A DNA stretch of 64,000 bases from Delftia sp. PS-11 (GTDB lineage: Bacteria > Pseudomonadota > Gammaproteobacteria > Burkholderiales > Burkholderiaceae_C): contig NZ_JACSYA010000024.1 of the NCBI RefSeq assembly GCF_029870285.1, positions 1-64,000 on the forward strand, in the 5' to 3' direction. Below the pieces are notes generated by a model. The model did no database searches and was not told where the DNA came from. It worked only from the letters and a program-made list of their open reading frames with translations. Of the stretch, positions 1-9,022 are shown one piece after another. Made by a program: the position numbers and the translations under genes. Each line of letters opens with the position of its first letter. The first letter of the stretch is position 1.

Positions 1-26
1 TCGCTCAGGCCGTGGCGGCGGGCTGA
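1..26 (+). CDS. 3' end of an upstream gene (partial)
   Basis: An open frame running in from the left edge ends at TGA 24-26, three bases before the ATG of the next gene. The last residues read AQAVAAG. This fits the tail of a co-transcribed upstream gene, but eight codons are too few to identify it or to prove it is coding. Confidence 0.35.
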
Positions 27-29
27 GCC

Positions 30-1025
30 ATGCAAGGGCTTTTTCCCATCCGTGTCGCGCCCCATGGCGCAAGCTTTGAATGCGCCTCAGGGCAGACGGT
101 GCTGGCAGCCGCCATCTCGGCCGGCATCTGGCTGCCCCACAGCTGCAAGGCGGGCACCTGCGGCAGCTGCGAGCTGCCCATGGCTGCGGGAGCGGTTGGC
201 TATGCGCCGGGCGTCATCCCTCCCGCCGATGGCCGCTGCAGGACCTGCCAGGCGTTCGCGCTGCAGGCCGTCGAGCTGGTGGCGCCCGACGTGCCACGCG
301 AGCCAGGTCAGCGCGTGGTGACCGCCGCAGGCCGCGTCATCGGCATCCACAAGCCGTCGCCTGACGTCGCCATCGTCACGGTGCAGCTGCCGGCGGCCAG
401 CGGCTTTTCGTTCCGTCCGGGCCAGTATGCCGATGTCATTTTGCGCGATGGCAGCCGGCGCAGCTACAGCATGGCCAACCGGCCCGGCGAAAGCGGGGTG
501 ATCGAGTGGCACATCCGCCGCATGGAAGGCGGCAGGTTTTCCACGCACGCCTGCGAGCGTCTCAAGGAAAGAGATGTGCTGCGCATCCAGGGCCCCTACG
601 GCAGCTTCGTGCTGCATGAAGGGACGGGGCCCCTGGTCTTGCTGGCCTCCGGCACCGGGTATGCGCCCATCGCCTCCCTGCTGCATTCGCATCTTCCCGA
701 GATGGCCGCCCGTGGCGCCGTTCTCTACTGGGGCGGCCGAAAATGGAGCGACCTGTATGCCGTGGACTCGGTGCACGCGTGGCAGCAGCGCTTTCCCGGC
801 GTGCGTCTCGTTCCCGTGCTTTCGGAGCCCGACGCGGGCTGGAGCGGGCGCAGCGGCCTGGTGCACCAGGCGGTGCTGCAGGACCTGCCCGACCTGTCCG
901 GGCACGAGGTCTATGCCTGCGGCAATCCCTTGATGATCGATGCGGCCCGCCAGGCCTTTGTGTCCCAGGCGGGGCTGGCGGCGCAGCGCTTTCACGCCGA
1001 CGCGTTCGTCACCACGCCCCGCTAG
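30..1025 (+). CDS. 2Fe-2S ferredoxin / FAD / NAD(P)H oxidoreductase (oxygenase reductase-like)
   Basis: A 331-residue electron-transfer protein with the domain order of phenol-hydroxylase or CDP-6-deoxyglucoseen reductases. An N-terminal plant-type ferredoxin domain has cysteines C39, C44 and C47 (CKAGTCGSC) and a fourth at C73. The flavin-binding motif RSYS sits at 144-147 and the NAD-binding GTGYAP at 208-213. It would pass electrons from NAD(P)H through FAD to the iron-sulfur cluster and on to a partner oxygenase or hydroxylase, which is not visible and may lie to the left. The liv-type transporter genes follow 109 bp later on the same strand, which suggests a catabolic locus that imports an organic acid and oxidises it. 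The substrate cannot be read from the sequence. Confidence 0.85.
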   Translation: MQGLFPIRVAPHGASFECASGQTVLAAAISAGIWLPHSCKAGTCGSCELPMAAGAVGYAPGVIPPADGRCRTCQAFALQAVELVAPDVPREPGQRVVTAAGRVIGIHKPSPDVAIVTVQLPAASGFSFRPGQYADVILRDGSRRSYSMANRPGESGVIEWHIRRMEGGRFSTHACERLKERDVLRIQGPYGSFVLHEGTGPLVLLASGTGYAPIASLLHSHLPEMAARGAVLYWGGRKWSDLYAVDSVHAWQQRFPGVRLVPVLSEPDAGWSGRSGLVHQAVLQDLPDLSGHEVYACGNPLMIDAARQAFVSQAGLAAQRFHADAFVTTPR

Positions 1026-1134
1026 CCGCCATTGTTCCTTCGGCCTGCGTCCTGCCGTGCCCGTGTGCCGGCAGGGCGTGTGGCACATCCCCCATGACAG
1101 CGCGCCAGCCGCAGCGCGCACAGGAGACAAATCC

Positions 1135-2184
1135 ATGGATATGAGTATTGCCGCCATCCTGGCCCAGGATGGCATAACGAACGGCGCCATCTACGCATTG
1201 CTTGCAATGGCGCTGGTGCTGGTTTTCTCGGTCACCCGTGTGGTGTTTCTGGCCCAGGGCGAGTTTGTGGGCTTTGGCGCGCTGACCCTGGCTGCACTGC
1301 AGATGGGGCAGTTTCCCAAGCTGGTGTGGCTGACGGTGGCATTGTGCGCAGTCTGCTGGCTGGCCGATCTGTGGGCCGCGCTCAGAAGGGCAGGGCCGTC
1401 GCCACTGCCCGTGCGCCACCTGGCGCGCAGCGCGGCAGGCCATATCGCCTACGCAGCGGCCATCGTGGCGCTGGCCCATGCCGTGGACTGGAGCCAGGCC
1501 CACATGGCCCTGCAGACAGCCTTTGTGCTGGCGATTGTCGTCCCCCTGGGGGTGATGCTGTACCGCCTGGCCTACCAGCCTGTGGCGCAGGCTTCCGTGC
1601 TGGTGCTCATCATCGTTTCGGTGGCCGTGCATTTCGCGGCGCTGTGCCTGGGGCTGCTCATCTTCGGCCCGGAGGGCGCGCGCAACGAGCCGTTCACACA
1701 GGCCCAGTTTTCGATGGCGGGCCTGGAGGTTTCGGCGCAAAGCCTGCTGGTCATCGCCGCATCGGCCCTCCTGATAGCGCTGCTGCATGTGTTCTTCGAG
1801 CGGACCCTGAAGGGCAAGGCGCTGCGCGCCACGGCCATCAACCGCAACGGCGCGCGGCTGGTGGGCATCGGAACACACCAGGCCGGGCAGCTGTCCTTTG
1901 CCCTGGCCGCAGGCCTGGGCGCCCTGGCCGGCATTCTCATCGGCCCCCTGAACACCATGCAGTACGACACGGGCTTCGTGGTTGCCTTGAAAGGATTTGT
2001 CGCGGCCATCATCGCCGGACTGGCCAGCTATCCGGCTGCGGCGCTGGGCGCGGTCTTCGTGGGGCTGCTGGAGAGCTACTCCTCGTTCTGGCACAGCGCC
2101 TACAAGGAGGTGATCGTGTTCACGCTCATCTTGCCCGTGCTGGCCTGGCGCTCCATGCGCTCCCCGCACAGCGATGGCGAGTAA
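1135..2184 (+). CDS. Branched-chain-type ABC transporter permease (LivH family)
   Basis: A polytopic inner-membrane protein of 349 residues from the hydrophobic amino acid uptake permease family. It begins with the typical NGAIYALLAMALVLVFSVTRVVFLAQGEFVGFGAL, which is cited here only in part: residues about 14-30 match the LivH N-terminus. It is longer than the usual 290 or so residues because of an extra hydrophobic block at about residues 60-120. ATG 1135 is chosen because AGGAGA lies at 1122-1127; the frame stays open upstream but without a better ribosome site. It ends overlapping the region just before the fused LivMG gene. Such transporters often carry aromatic or other organic acids, so the substrate is open. 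Confidence 0.88.
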   Translation: MDMSIAAILAQDGITNGAIYALLAMALVLVFSVTRVVFLAQGEFVGFGALTLAALQMGQFPKLVWLTVALCAVCWLADLWAALRRAGPSPLPVRHLARSAAGHIAYAAAIVALAHAVDWSQAHMALQTAFVLAIVVPLGVMLYRLAYQPVAQASVLVLIIVSVAVHFAALCLGLLIFGPEGARNEPFTQAQFSMAGLEVSAQSLLVIAASALLIALLHVFFERTLKGKALRATAINRNGARLVGIGTHQAGQLSFALAAGLGALAGILIGPLNTMQYDTGFVVALKGFVAAIIAGLASYPAAALGAVFVGLLESYSSFWHSAYKEVIVFTLILPVLAWRSMRSPHSDGE

Positions 2185-2209
2185 TGCGCGCAACCCCGAG
2201 GAACACCAT

Positions 2210-4042
2210 ATGGAAATCACTGCTACCCCCCACCGCCGCAGCCTGGGCCTGGCGCGCCCGCGCGTTGCCGCCACGCTGGCGCTGCTGCTCGTTCTGGCGC
2301 TGCCCCTGACGCCCGTGCCTGGCTACTGGATCACGCTGGGCAACTACATCGGCCTGTACGCGCTGGTGGCGCTGGGCCTGGTGCTGCTCACCGGCATTGG
2401 CGGGCTGACCTCGTTCGGCCAGGCCGCCTTTGTCGGGCTGGGCGCATATGCCACCGCCTACATGACGACGGCTGTCCATGCCTCGCCATGGGTGGGTCTG
2501 TTGACGGGCCTTGGCGTGGCCGCCATTGCCGCGCTGGCGATCGGCGCCGCGACGGTGCGCCTGTCCGGGCATTTCCTGCCGTTGGCCACCATCGCCTGGG
2601 CGCTGTCGCTGTATTACCTGTTCGGCAACCTGGAATTCCTGGGCAAATTCGACGGCATCTCCGGCATTCCGGCCCTGAAGATCGGCGACATGGAACTGGC
2701 CAGCCCGCGTGCGATGTATGGCCTGATCTGGAGCGTGGTGGCGGCATGTACCGTGCTGGTGCTCAACCTGCTCAACTCCCGTGCGGGGCGGGCCATCCGG
2801 GCACTGGCCCAGGGCTCCACCATGCCGCAGGCCATGGGCATCCATACCGCCAACTACAAGCTGCTCATCTTCGTGATGGCCGCCTTGCTGGCGAGCCTGT
2901 CAGGCTGGCTTTATGCCCACCTGCAGCGCTCCGTGAGTGCCACGCCGTTTGGCCTGAACATGGGCATCGAGTACCTCTTCATGGCAGTGGTGGGCGGCAT
3001 CGGCCATGTCTGGGGCGCCATCATTGGCGCTGCAGTGCTCACCCTCATGAAAAGCCAGCTGCAGCACCTGCTGCCGGCGCTGCTGGGCTCGGATGGCAAC
3101 TATGAAATGCTGGTGTTCGGCGTGCTGCTGGTCGTGCTGCTGCACCGCGCGCGCGCTGGCCTGTGGCCCTGGCTGGCTGCGCAATGGGCAAAATTCCAGC
3201 CCGCCGCGCCAGGCGTGCAGGCACCCGCCACCGCGCCCGAGGGCTACGAGGCGCTGCTGCAGGTCCAGTTGCCGCCCCGTGGCTCGGCATTGCTGGACGT
3301 CCGCCAGGTGGTCAAGCGGTTTGGCGGACTGGTCGCGGTCAATGGCGTGGAGTTCCAGGTCGCCGCTGGAGAGATCGTGGGCCTGATCGGCCCCAATGGC
3401 GCCGGCAAATCCACGATGTTCAACCTCGTCTCCGGCGTGCTCAAGGCCACGCAGGGCGAGGTGTACTTCCAGGGGCGGCGCATCGACCGACTGGGCGCAC
3501 GCCGCATTGCCGCCCTGGGCATGGGGCGCAGCTTCCAGCATGTGCATTTGATCCCGACGCTGTCGGTGCTGGAGAACATCGCCATTGGCGCACACCTGCG
3601 CGGCAGCGCAGGCCCGGTGGCCGCTGCCCTGCGCCTGGACCGCCGCGAGGAGCGCGGGCTGCTGTACCTGGCAGCCCAGCAAGCGCGGCGGGTGGGCCTG
3701 GGCGACTGCCTCGATATGCCGGCCGGCAGCCTGGCGCTGGGCCAGCAGCGCCTGCTGGAAATCGCCCGCGCACTGTGCGCTGCCCCATCCCTGCTGCTGC
3801 TGGATGAGCCTGCCGCAGGCCTGCGCCTGCAGGAGAAGAACGCACTGGCTTCGCTGCTCGGGCAATTGCGCGCGCAGGGAATGTCCGTGCTCATCGTCGA
3901 GCACGACATGGACTTTGTGATGGGGCTCACGGACCGGATCGTGGTGATGGAGTTCGGGCGGAAAATCGCGCAGGGCACTCCCGCGGAGATTCAGGCGAAC
4001 GAAGCCGTGCTGGCAGCTTATCTGGGAGGTATCGAAGAATGA
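2210..4042 (+). CDS. Fused LivM permease - LivG ATPase of a branched-chain-type ABC transporter
   Basis: A single 610-residue protein joins two normally separate subunits. Residues about 1-330 form a LivM-type permease with many hydrophobic helices, and about 360-610 form a LivG-type ATPase. The ATPase has Walker A GPNGAGKST at about 394-402, a degenerate signature LALGQ, and Walker B LLLLDEPAAGL followed by the switch histidine in VEHDMD. A linker of about 30 residues joins them. ATG 2210 is preferred over ATG 2174 because GAGGA (2198-2202) is correctly spaced; the upstream ATG overlaps the livH end. The stop overlaps the next gene by ATGA, so translation is probably coupled. No frameshift is needed, so the fusion looks genuine. 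Confidence 0.88.
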   Translation: MEITATPHRRSLGLARPRVAATLALLLVLALPLTPVPGYWITLGNYIGLYALVALGLVLLTGIGGLTSFGQAAFVGLGAYATAYMTTAVHASPWVGLLTGLGVAAIAALAIGAATVRLSGHFLPLATIAWALSLYYLFGNLEFLGKFDGISGIPALKIGDMELASPRAMYGLIWSVVAACTVLVLNLLNSRAGRAIRALAQGSTMPQAMGIHTANYKLLIFVMAALLASLSGWLYAHLQRSVSATPFGLNMGIEYLFMAVVGGIGHVWGAIIGAAVLTLMKSQLQHLLPALLGSDGNYEMLVFGVLLVVLLHRARAGLWPWLAAQWAKFQPAAPGVQAPATAPEGYEALLQVQLPPRGSALLDVRQVVKRFGGLVAVNGVEFQVAAGEIVGLIGPNGAGKSTMFNLVSGVLKATQGEVYFQGRRIDRLGARRIAALGMGRSFQHVHLIPTLSVLENIAIGAHLRGSAGPVAAALRLDRREERGLLYLAAQQARRVGLGDCLDMPAGSLALGQQRLLEIARALCAAPSLLLLDEPAAGLRLQEKNALASLLGQLRAQGMSVLIVEHDMDFVMGLTDRIVVMEFGRKIAQGTPAEIQANEAVLAAYLGGIEE

Positions 4043-4809
4043 GCATCGATCAGGTTCCGCGCAGCTGCGGCGTGGCGCTGGCCACGCGCGGCCTTCAGGT
4101 CCGCTATGGCGCCGTGCAGGCGCTGCATGGGGTCAGCATCGATATCCATGCCGGCAAGATTGTGACCGTCATCGGGCCCAACGGGGCGGGCAAGTCCACC
4201 TTGCTCAACGCCATCATGGGCCTGCTGCCGGACAACGGCATGGCAACAGGGCGCATAGAGCACCACGGCGCCGAGATGGGGCAGGACCCGGTGGAGCGCC
4301 GGCTGGGCCGTGGCATTGCTCTGGTGCCCGAGCGACGGGAGCTGTTTGCGAGCATGACGGTCCAGGACAACCTGGAGCTGGGCGCCTACCGCCGGCGCGA
4401 TGCGCGCAAGTCCCGCCAACAGTGCCTGCACGAGATCTTCGAGCTGTTCCCAAGGCTCCAGGAGCGGCGCAGGCAGGCGGCCGGCACCCTGTCTGGCGGG
4501 GAGCGGCAGATGCTGGCCCTGGGCCGTGCCCTGATGAGCGCGCCCAGCGTGCTGCTCCTCGACGAGCCATCCCTGGGGCTGGCCCCCAGGGTGATGGCCG
4601 ATGTGTTTGCCATCATCGCGCGCCTGCGCGACACAGGCGTCGCCACTTTGCTTGTCGAGCAAAACTCCAGGGCCGCCCTCAAGGTCGCGGACTATGGCTA
4701 TGTCCTGGAGCTGGGCTCGATCACGCTGCAGGGCCCCGCCGGCGCGCTGGCGGCCGATCCCCAGGTCGTTGCCGCCTATCTGGGCGCCAGCAAGGCGGCT
4801 GTGGCGTGA
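4039..4809 (+). CDS. Branched-chain-type ABC transporter ATP-binding protein (LivF family)
   Basis: A 256-residue second ATPase of the transporter. It shows Walker A GPNGAGKST, the signature LSGGE, Walker B LLLDEPSLGL and the switch histidine region LLVEQN typical of LivF (Q replaces the H). It starts inside the stop of the LivMG fusion (ATGA at 4039). With livH and livMG it completes the membrane part of the importer. No periplasmic binding protein gene is next to it within the window, so that subunit is probably upstream. Confidence 0.9.
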   Translation: MSIDQVPRSCGVALATRGLQVRYGAVQALHGVSIDIHAGKIVTVIGPNGAGKSTLLNAIMGLLPDNGMATGRIEHHGAEMGQDPVERRLGRGIALVPERRELFASMTVQDNLELGAYRRRDARKSRQQCLHEIFELFPRLQERRRQAAGTLSGGERQMLALGRALMSAPSVLLLDEPSLGLAPRVMADVFAIIARLRDTGVATLLVEQNSRAALKVADYGYVLELGSITLQGPAGALAADPQVVAAYLGASKAAVA

Positions 4810-4813
4810 TGTG

Positions 4814-4840
4814 GCGCCCCGGCGGGTGTGGCCGGGGCGC
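4814..4840. terminator. Terminator-like hairpin between convergent genes
   Basis: A perfect 10-bp inverted repeat, GCGCCCCGGC at 4814-4823 and GCCGGGGCGC at 4831-4840, with a 7-nt loop, sits between the liv operon end and the convergent hydrolase. There is no T-run after it on either strand, so it may only stabilise 3' ends. Confidence 0.5.
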
Positions 4841-4861
4841 TCCGCAAAAAGAGCATTGCCC

Positions 4862-5641
4862 TCAGTTCGCGGGCATCCTGATCCAGGCGGCGATCAGATC
4901 GACCGCCTCCTGCTCCATGCCGATGAACCCGTGCCAATGCAAGGCTTCACAGACATTGCCCGTGGGGTTGCTGCCGCCGCTGACCATGATGGCCTTCTTG
5001 ACCGGGGCACTCTTCAGGCCCCTCAGGATGCCCGGCACCTCATGAGGCTGGCATACAGGGCAGGCGTCTCTGGCATGGTGCAGTACCAGCACGGGCACCT
5101 GGATGCGATCCAGATCCTGGCTGGGCACGGCGCCGGGCTTTTTGTAGCTGACCACGCTGGAGGTGAGAACCACGCCCGCCATCTCGCCAGGCATGTGGAT
5201 GGCGGCGGCCGCTGCTGAAACCGTGCCCCGGCTGGTGCCGATCATCCAGACCGGCACATCTGCCTTGTGCTTCACGAACTCCAGCACTTTGCGCACATCG
5301 GCCATGTGGGCGCCGCCGATGCGGTCCGCATAGTCCAGGTCCTGTGAATCGCTGGGGCGGCCGAAGATGGCGACGTTGAAACCATGAGAGGTAAAGTGGT
5401 GCTCGGAGCGGACCAGGAAGTTCTGTCCCATCGGCTTGCCCGATTCGACCCTGCCAAAACCTCCTGCACCGCCCGGGAACAGGAATACCGTGGCCTTGGC
5501 GTCCGGCACAGGCTCCCAGAACAGTGTCGTGGTGACCCCGTCACGCGTTGGCACCTTGATCAGAGTGCCTTCGGCATGGCCCGTGATCGCCAGCGACCAC
5601 AGGGCAAGGGCAGTCAACAGGCGTCTCAAAAGGACTCCCAC
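4862..5641 (-). CDS. Secreted alpha/beta hydrolase
   Basis: A 259-residue protein with an N-terminal signal peptide (hydrophobic residues 8-20, probable cleavage after GHA at 21-23), so it is probably periplasmic. The nucleophile elbow is GTSRG with serine S137, and FLFPGGAGG (53-61) looks like the oxyanion-hole strand. It belongs to a dienelactone-hydrolase-like or uncharacterised alpha/beta family, and the substrate is unknown. The start is a GTG at 5641 that lies inside the last 16 bp of the chemoreceptor gene, so it is likely translated from the same mRNA. An in-frame TTG a few codons later is an alternative. Confidence 0.75.
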   Translation of the reverse strand: MGVLLRRLLTALALWSLAITGHAEGTLIKVPTRDGVTTTLFWEPVPDAKATVFLFPGGAGGFGRVESGKPMGQNFLVRSEHHFTSHGFNVAIFGRPSDSQDLDYADRIGGAHMADVRKVLEFVKHKADVPVWMIGTSRGTVSAAAAAIHMPGEMAGVVLTSSVVSYKKPGAVPSQDLDRIQVPVLVLHHARDACPVCQPHEVPGILRGLKSAPVKKAIMVSGGSNPTGNVCEALHWHGFIGMEQEAVDLIAAWIRMPAN

Positions 5642-7365
5642 TCGGCATCCTTGCCCGCTGGCGCAGGGGTGCCAGCCGACGGCTTTGGTGCGGCAGGCAG
5701 CGTGGGTGGCGCCAGTGGCGCAGGGGCTTTTTTGGCGGTCTGCAGCTTGGCCGGGATTGGCGCAGGTGCCGCAGGGCCTTGGGGCGCCGGTGCTTTTGCA
5801 CGCAGGTGCAGAGGGTCTGCAGAGAGTTGGAAAATGGCGACCACCTGCACCAGTTCGTGCGCCTGTGTGCGCAGACCGCTGGCGGCGGCTGCCATCTCTT
5901 GCACCAGTGCGGCATTTTGCTGGGTGGCGTGGTCCATGGAAGTGACAGCATCGCTCACCTGTGCCACGCCTGTGCTCTGTTCATTGCTGGCGGCGCTGAT
6001 CTCTCCCATGATGTCAGTGACGCGGCGGATGCTGGAAACCACCTCGTTCATGGTTTCGCCAGCCTTGTCAACCAAAGAGGTGCCGCGCTCCACGCGCTCC
6101 ACGCTGGTGTTGATGAGGCTCTTGATCTCCTTGGCCGCCTCTGCGCTTCGCTGTGCCAGCGTACGCACTTCGCCCGCCACCACGGCAAATCCCCGGCCCT
6201 GCTCGCCAGCCCGCGCGGCCTCCACGGCTGCATTGAGCGCCAGGATATTGGTTTGAAAGGCAATGCCATCTATCACGCTGATGATGTCGCTGATCCTGCG
6301 GCTGGCTTCGTTGATGCCTTTCATGGTTTCGACGACCTCTCCCACCACCGTGCCACCCTGAACGGCGACGTTGGATGCCGTCAGCGCAAGCTGGTTGGCC
6401 TGGCGCGCGTTGTCAGCGTTGTTGCGCACGGTCGCATTAAGCTCTTCCATGCTGGCGGCCGTACGCTCCAGGGCACTGGCCTGCTGTTCGGTGCGGGCGC
6501 TCAGATCGCTGTTGCCCTGGGCGATTTCCGTGCTGGCGTTGGAGACGGATTCCGAGCCATTGCGCACTTGGCTCACCACTTGCGCCAGATTGTTCTGCAT
6601 CAACTGCAGCGAGGCCATCAGTTGGCCCACTTCGTCCCTGCCGTGCGCGGGCACGGGCGCTGTCAGATCTCCTTGAGCCACGCGCCTGGCCAAGTGCGAA
6701 GCCTGGGCCAGCGGAGTCGTCACGGACCGCGCGAGTATCCAGGAGAACAGGGCTCCCAGCATCACGCTCAGCATACCCAGTACCGCCAGCAGCTGGCGGC
6801 TGGTGTGGCGGTTTTCCTGGATGGCCCGGCCCAGTTGGTCTACCTGCTCGCGCTGGCTGTTCAGCAGCTCATCCATCTTGTCGGCAAAGCGCCTGGAAGT
6901 GGGCAGGAACTGCTTCTCCAGCAATGCATTGGCCTCGTCCACATGGCCCTGCTTCTTGAGCGCGAAGATGGCATCGCGGCTATTGATGTACTCGGTGCGC
7001 AGCGCTCCGATTTCCTGGAATATCCGCTTTTCCGTGTCCGAGTACATCAGTGCTTCGATGGCCTTTTGCAGTTCGCCTGAGCGTTGGGACAAGGCCTTGC
7101 TGTCTTGCGCGAAGAACTCTGCCAGCGCAGGGTCGGCACTGCGTGCAACGGCCGCCGTGCGCGTGATGCCGGTGTGCAGGTTGCGTGCCCAATCGCTCAC
7201 CAGCCGTTCGGTTTTGATCGGGTCCTGAACCATCTCTTGCGTGGCATCGGCCAGTGCGTTCAGCCGGGTGATGCTGAGGGTGATCACGGCAAAGGACAGC
7301 AGCAGTACGAGTGCGAAGCCCAGGGCAAGGCGCTTGGCCACTGACAGGTGAGTGAGGAGTTTCAT
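5626..7365 (-). CDS. Methyl-accepting chemotaxis protein with CheR-docking tail
   Basis: A 579-residue chemoreceptor. TM1 covers about 11-32, a periplasmic four-helix-bundle-type sensor about 33-190 and TM2 about 192-213, followed by a HAMP segment and a long coiled-coil signalling domain. The conserved hairpin [20 protein letters not shown] is clear, so it should bind CheA and CheW. A Pro/Ala-rich linker of about 60 residues leads to a C-terminal WESF, resembling the NWETF pentapeptide that tethers CheR and CheB in E. coli Tar. The ligand cannot be deduced. The signalling domain is very similar to the receptor at 12062-13756, on the other side of the mobile zone. Confidence 0.93.
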   Translation of the reverse strand: MKLLTHLSVAKRLALGFALVLLLSFAVITLSITRLNALADATQEMVQDPIKTERLVSDWARNLHTGITRTAAVARSADPALAEFFAQDSKALSQRSGELQKAIEALMYSDTEKRIFQEIGALRTEYINSRDAIFALKKQGHVDEANALLEKQFLPTSRRFADKMDELLNSQREQVDQLGRAIQENRHTSRQLLAVLGMLSVMLGALFSWILARSVTTPLAQASHLARRVAQGDLTAPVPAHGRDEVGQLMASLQLMQNNLAQVVSQVRNGSESVSNASTEIAQGNSDLSARTEQQASALERTAASMEELNATVRNNADNARQANQLALTASNVAVQGGTVVGEVVETMKGINEASRRISDIISVIDGIAFQTNILALNAAVEAARAGEQGRGFAVVAGEVRTLAQRSAEAAKEIKSLINTSVERVERGTSLVDKAGETMNEVVSSIRRVTDIMGEISAASNEQSTGVAQVSDAVTSMDHATQQNAALVQEMAAAASGLRTQAHELVQVVAIFQLSADPLHLRAKAPAPQGPAAPAPIPAKLQTAKKAPAPLAPPTLPAAPKPSAGTPAPAGKDAEWESF

Positions 7366-7711
7366 GTGGGCAAAGTCAACGTTTCGATGCGGCGCTGGAG
7401 AGGCGGATGGGGCGCAATAGCGGGAGAGGATGCCATTGATCGCAGACTCCCGATTGTGTAACTAATTGTTGTATTTGTATATGTTGGAGATCTGCTGGCG
7501 TGCGCCGATTCCCATCCGGAAATGCCCCTTTGGTGCCGCCATGCCTTGGCGGGCGCAGCGTGGGGGCGCAGCACCTGGCCTCAGTGCATGGAGATGGGGG
7601 GCTGTGCTGTTCCTGCCCTGGGTGGACAGCTGTTCACCCGCACAGCAATCCACGCATGTGCTGTCCGGTTTGGCGCCTGCATGAAGCAAAAAAGCGCGTT
7701 GCCCGGCTGGC
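7366..7711. other. Intergenic region with no recognisable gene
   Basis: About 350 bp upstream of the chemoreceptor. An AT-rich stretch at about 7455-7490 probably holds the chemoreceptor promoter on the minus strand, but I see no clear -35/-10 pair. The part from 7500 to 7711 shows no convincing reading frame; it precedes the transposase remnant and may be decayed insertion-sequence DNA. Confidence 0.4.
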
Positions 7712-8056
7712 AGTGCATCGGACTTCAAGGATGGCCGGCAGGTCGCTGCCTGGCTCGGCCTGGTACCGAAGCAGCATTCCAGCGGCGGCAAACAGAACCT
7801 GCTGGGCATCAGCAAGCGCGGTGACACCTACCTGCGCACACTGCTGATCCAGGGCGCGCGGTCGGTGGTCTACCACGCGGACCAACCCAATCGTGAGTCA
7901 GCAAGTGCCACCTGCCATTGGGTCCGTGGGGTTGCGCAGCGGCGCAACAAGAACATCGCCGCCGTGGCGCTGGCCAACAAGAATGTGCGCATCTGCTGGG
8001 CCATGCTGTCCGGCAACAAGGACTATGAAGAACGGCGTCAGCAAGCCGGCGCATGA
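7712..8056 (+). pseudogene. IS110-family transposase, C-terminal remnant
   Basis: Reading from 7712 in the frame that ends at TGA 8054-8056 gives about 114 residues matching the C-terminal domain (Transposase_20 type) of IS110/IS116/IS902 transposases. Recognisable blocks are DGRQVAAWLGLVPKQHSSGG, LLGISKRGDTYLRTLLIQGA and RRNKNIAAVALANKNVRICW. The N-terminal DEDD catalytic domain is absent, since the upstream 300 bp does not code for it. The element cannot move by itself. Sequence just downstream (to about 8180) may be the right end of the element. Confidence 0.82.
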
Positions 8057-8234
8057 AGAACCACACGACACGATCACCAACCCAGTGATCGAACTGAAGA
8101 GTAGAAGCGACCACCGATTGCTCAGGCAGTCATGCAGTGATGGCAAGACAGGTCAGACCGGGGCCAAGACAGTCCGATAAGAGTAATGCACGTCGAGTGC
8201 GCTTAGCCGATGGGACCTTGGCCAGCGAATTCCA

Positions 8235-8853
8235 TCAGGGACCGCGGCAGCGTGCTGCCGCAACAGTCCGGATATACGCGTGCAATCTTGACTTTTCTGG
8301 CATCACGAACTGAAGGCTTGGCAAACCGGGGCGTCCATATACACTCTTAATATGAGGGAAGCCCGGCAAGGCGCGGCACTGCCTGTCCATCGGAACGACA
8401 TCATCCGCCAGAACCTGATAACCCCGCTGCATGAAGCCTGCAGCCAGCGTGGACTTGCCTGCGCCCGAAGACCCTGCACAGATCATGCATTGATCGCCGA
8501 TGCGGATGGCATTGCCGTGCAGCACCAACTGTCCGCGCTGAAGCAGCACCGCACCGAGCGCCGAGCGCCGAGCCTAGCAAAAAGACGCGGATGCTGTCCT
8601 CATCCGTGCCAGGAGCCTGGTCCACCAGAATGCTGTTGCCGCACTGCACATGAAACCGTGCGACATTCGGTACTTCCAGCCACAGGCTGTCAGGCGTTGC
8701 CCATAGGAACGGACCCAGCTGCTGACCACCAGGCAGCCCATGGGTTGCTACATCGGCCCGCCGGATTTGGATATGCGCTGGTTCGGCCAGCTGGTCCGCA
8801 GATGCCGGCAACAGCTCTGGCAGGGCCAGATCGCTTTCGATCACCAGCTAGTA
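8235..8853 (-). pseudogene. HPr-kinase-like ATPase pseudogene
   Basis: Two overlapping minus-strand frames together encode a protein like the HPr kinase/phosphorylase C-terminal-domain proteins of polysaccharide and peptide-modification loci. The upstream frame reads VIESDLALPELLP and later IRVFLLGSALGA; the downstream frame reads LLQRGQLVLHG, then the P-loop GSSGAGKST and the LADDV motif. They join exactly if one copy of a 7-bp tandem repeat (CGAGCGC at 8555-8561 and 8562-8568 on the plus strand) is removed, so that duplication caused the frameshift. An in-frame TAG just before LVIESD disrupts the 5' end as well, and the 3' end diverges from the family after FPHIK. Confidence 0.78.
8555..8568. 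repeat. 7-bp tandem duplication causing a frameshift
   Basis: CGAGCGC occurs twice in direct tandem, followed by a partial third copy. On the minus strand it lies inside the HPr-kinase-like pseudogene; deleting one copy restores the continuous product LGSALGAVLLQRGQL. Confidence 0.8.
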
Positions 8854-9022
8854 GGCCGTCTAGCGCCTGAAATCAGGGGGAAGTTCAAAATGTAGAATTT
8901 TATGTCCATTGCAATGATGAAAGAGCTTTGCAGCAAGCAGATGCGAGCAGGGTTTTTGATGGCAGCGGCGTTCCGGGCTGGGTTGCTGCATCGGTCTGTA
9001 CCTGGCCATAAAATCGGCGCAC

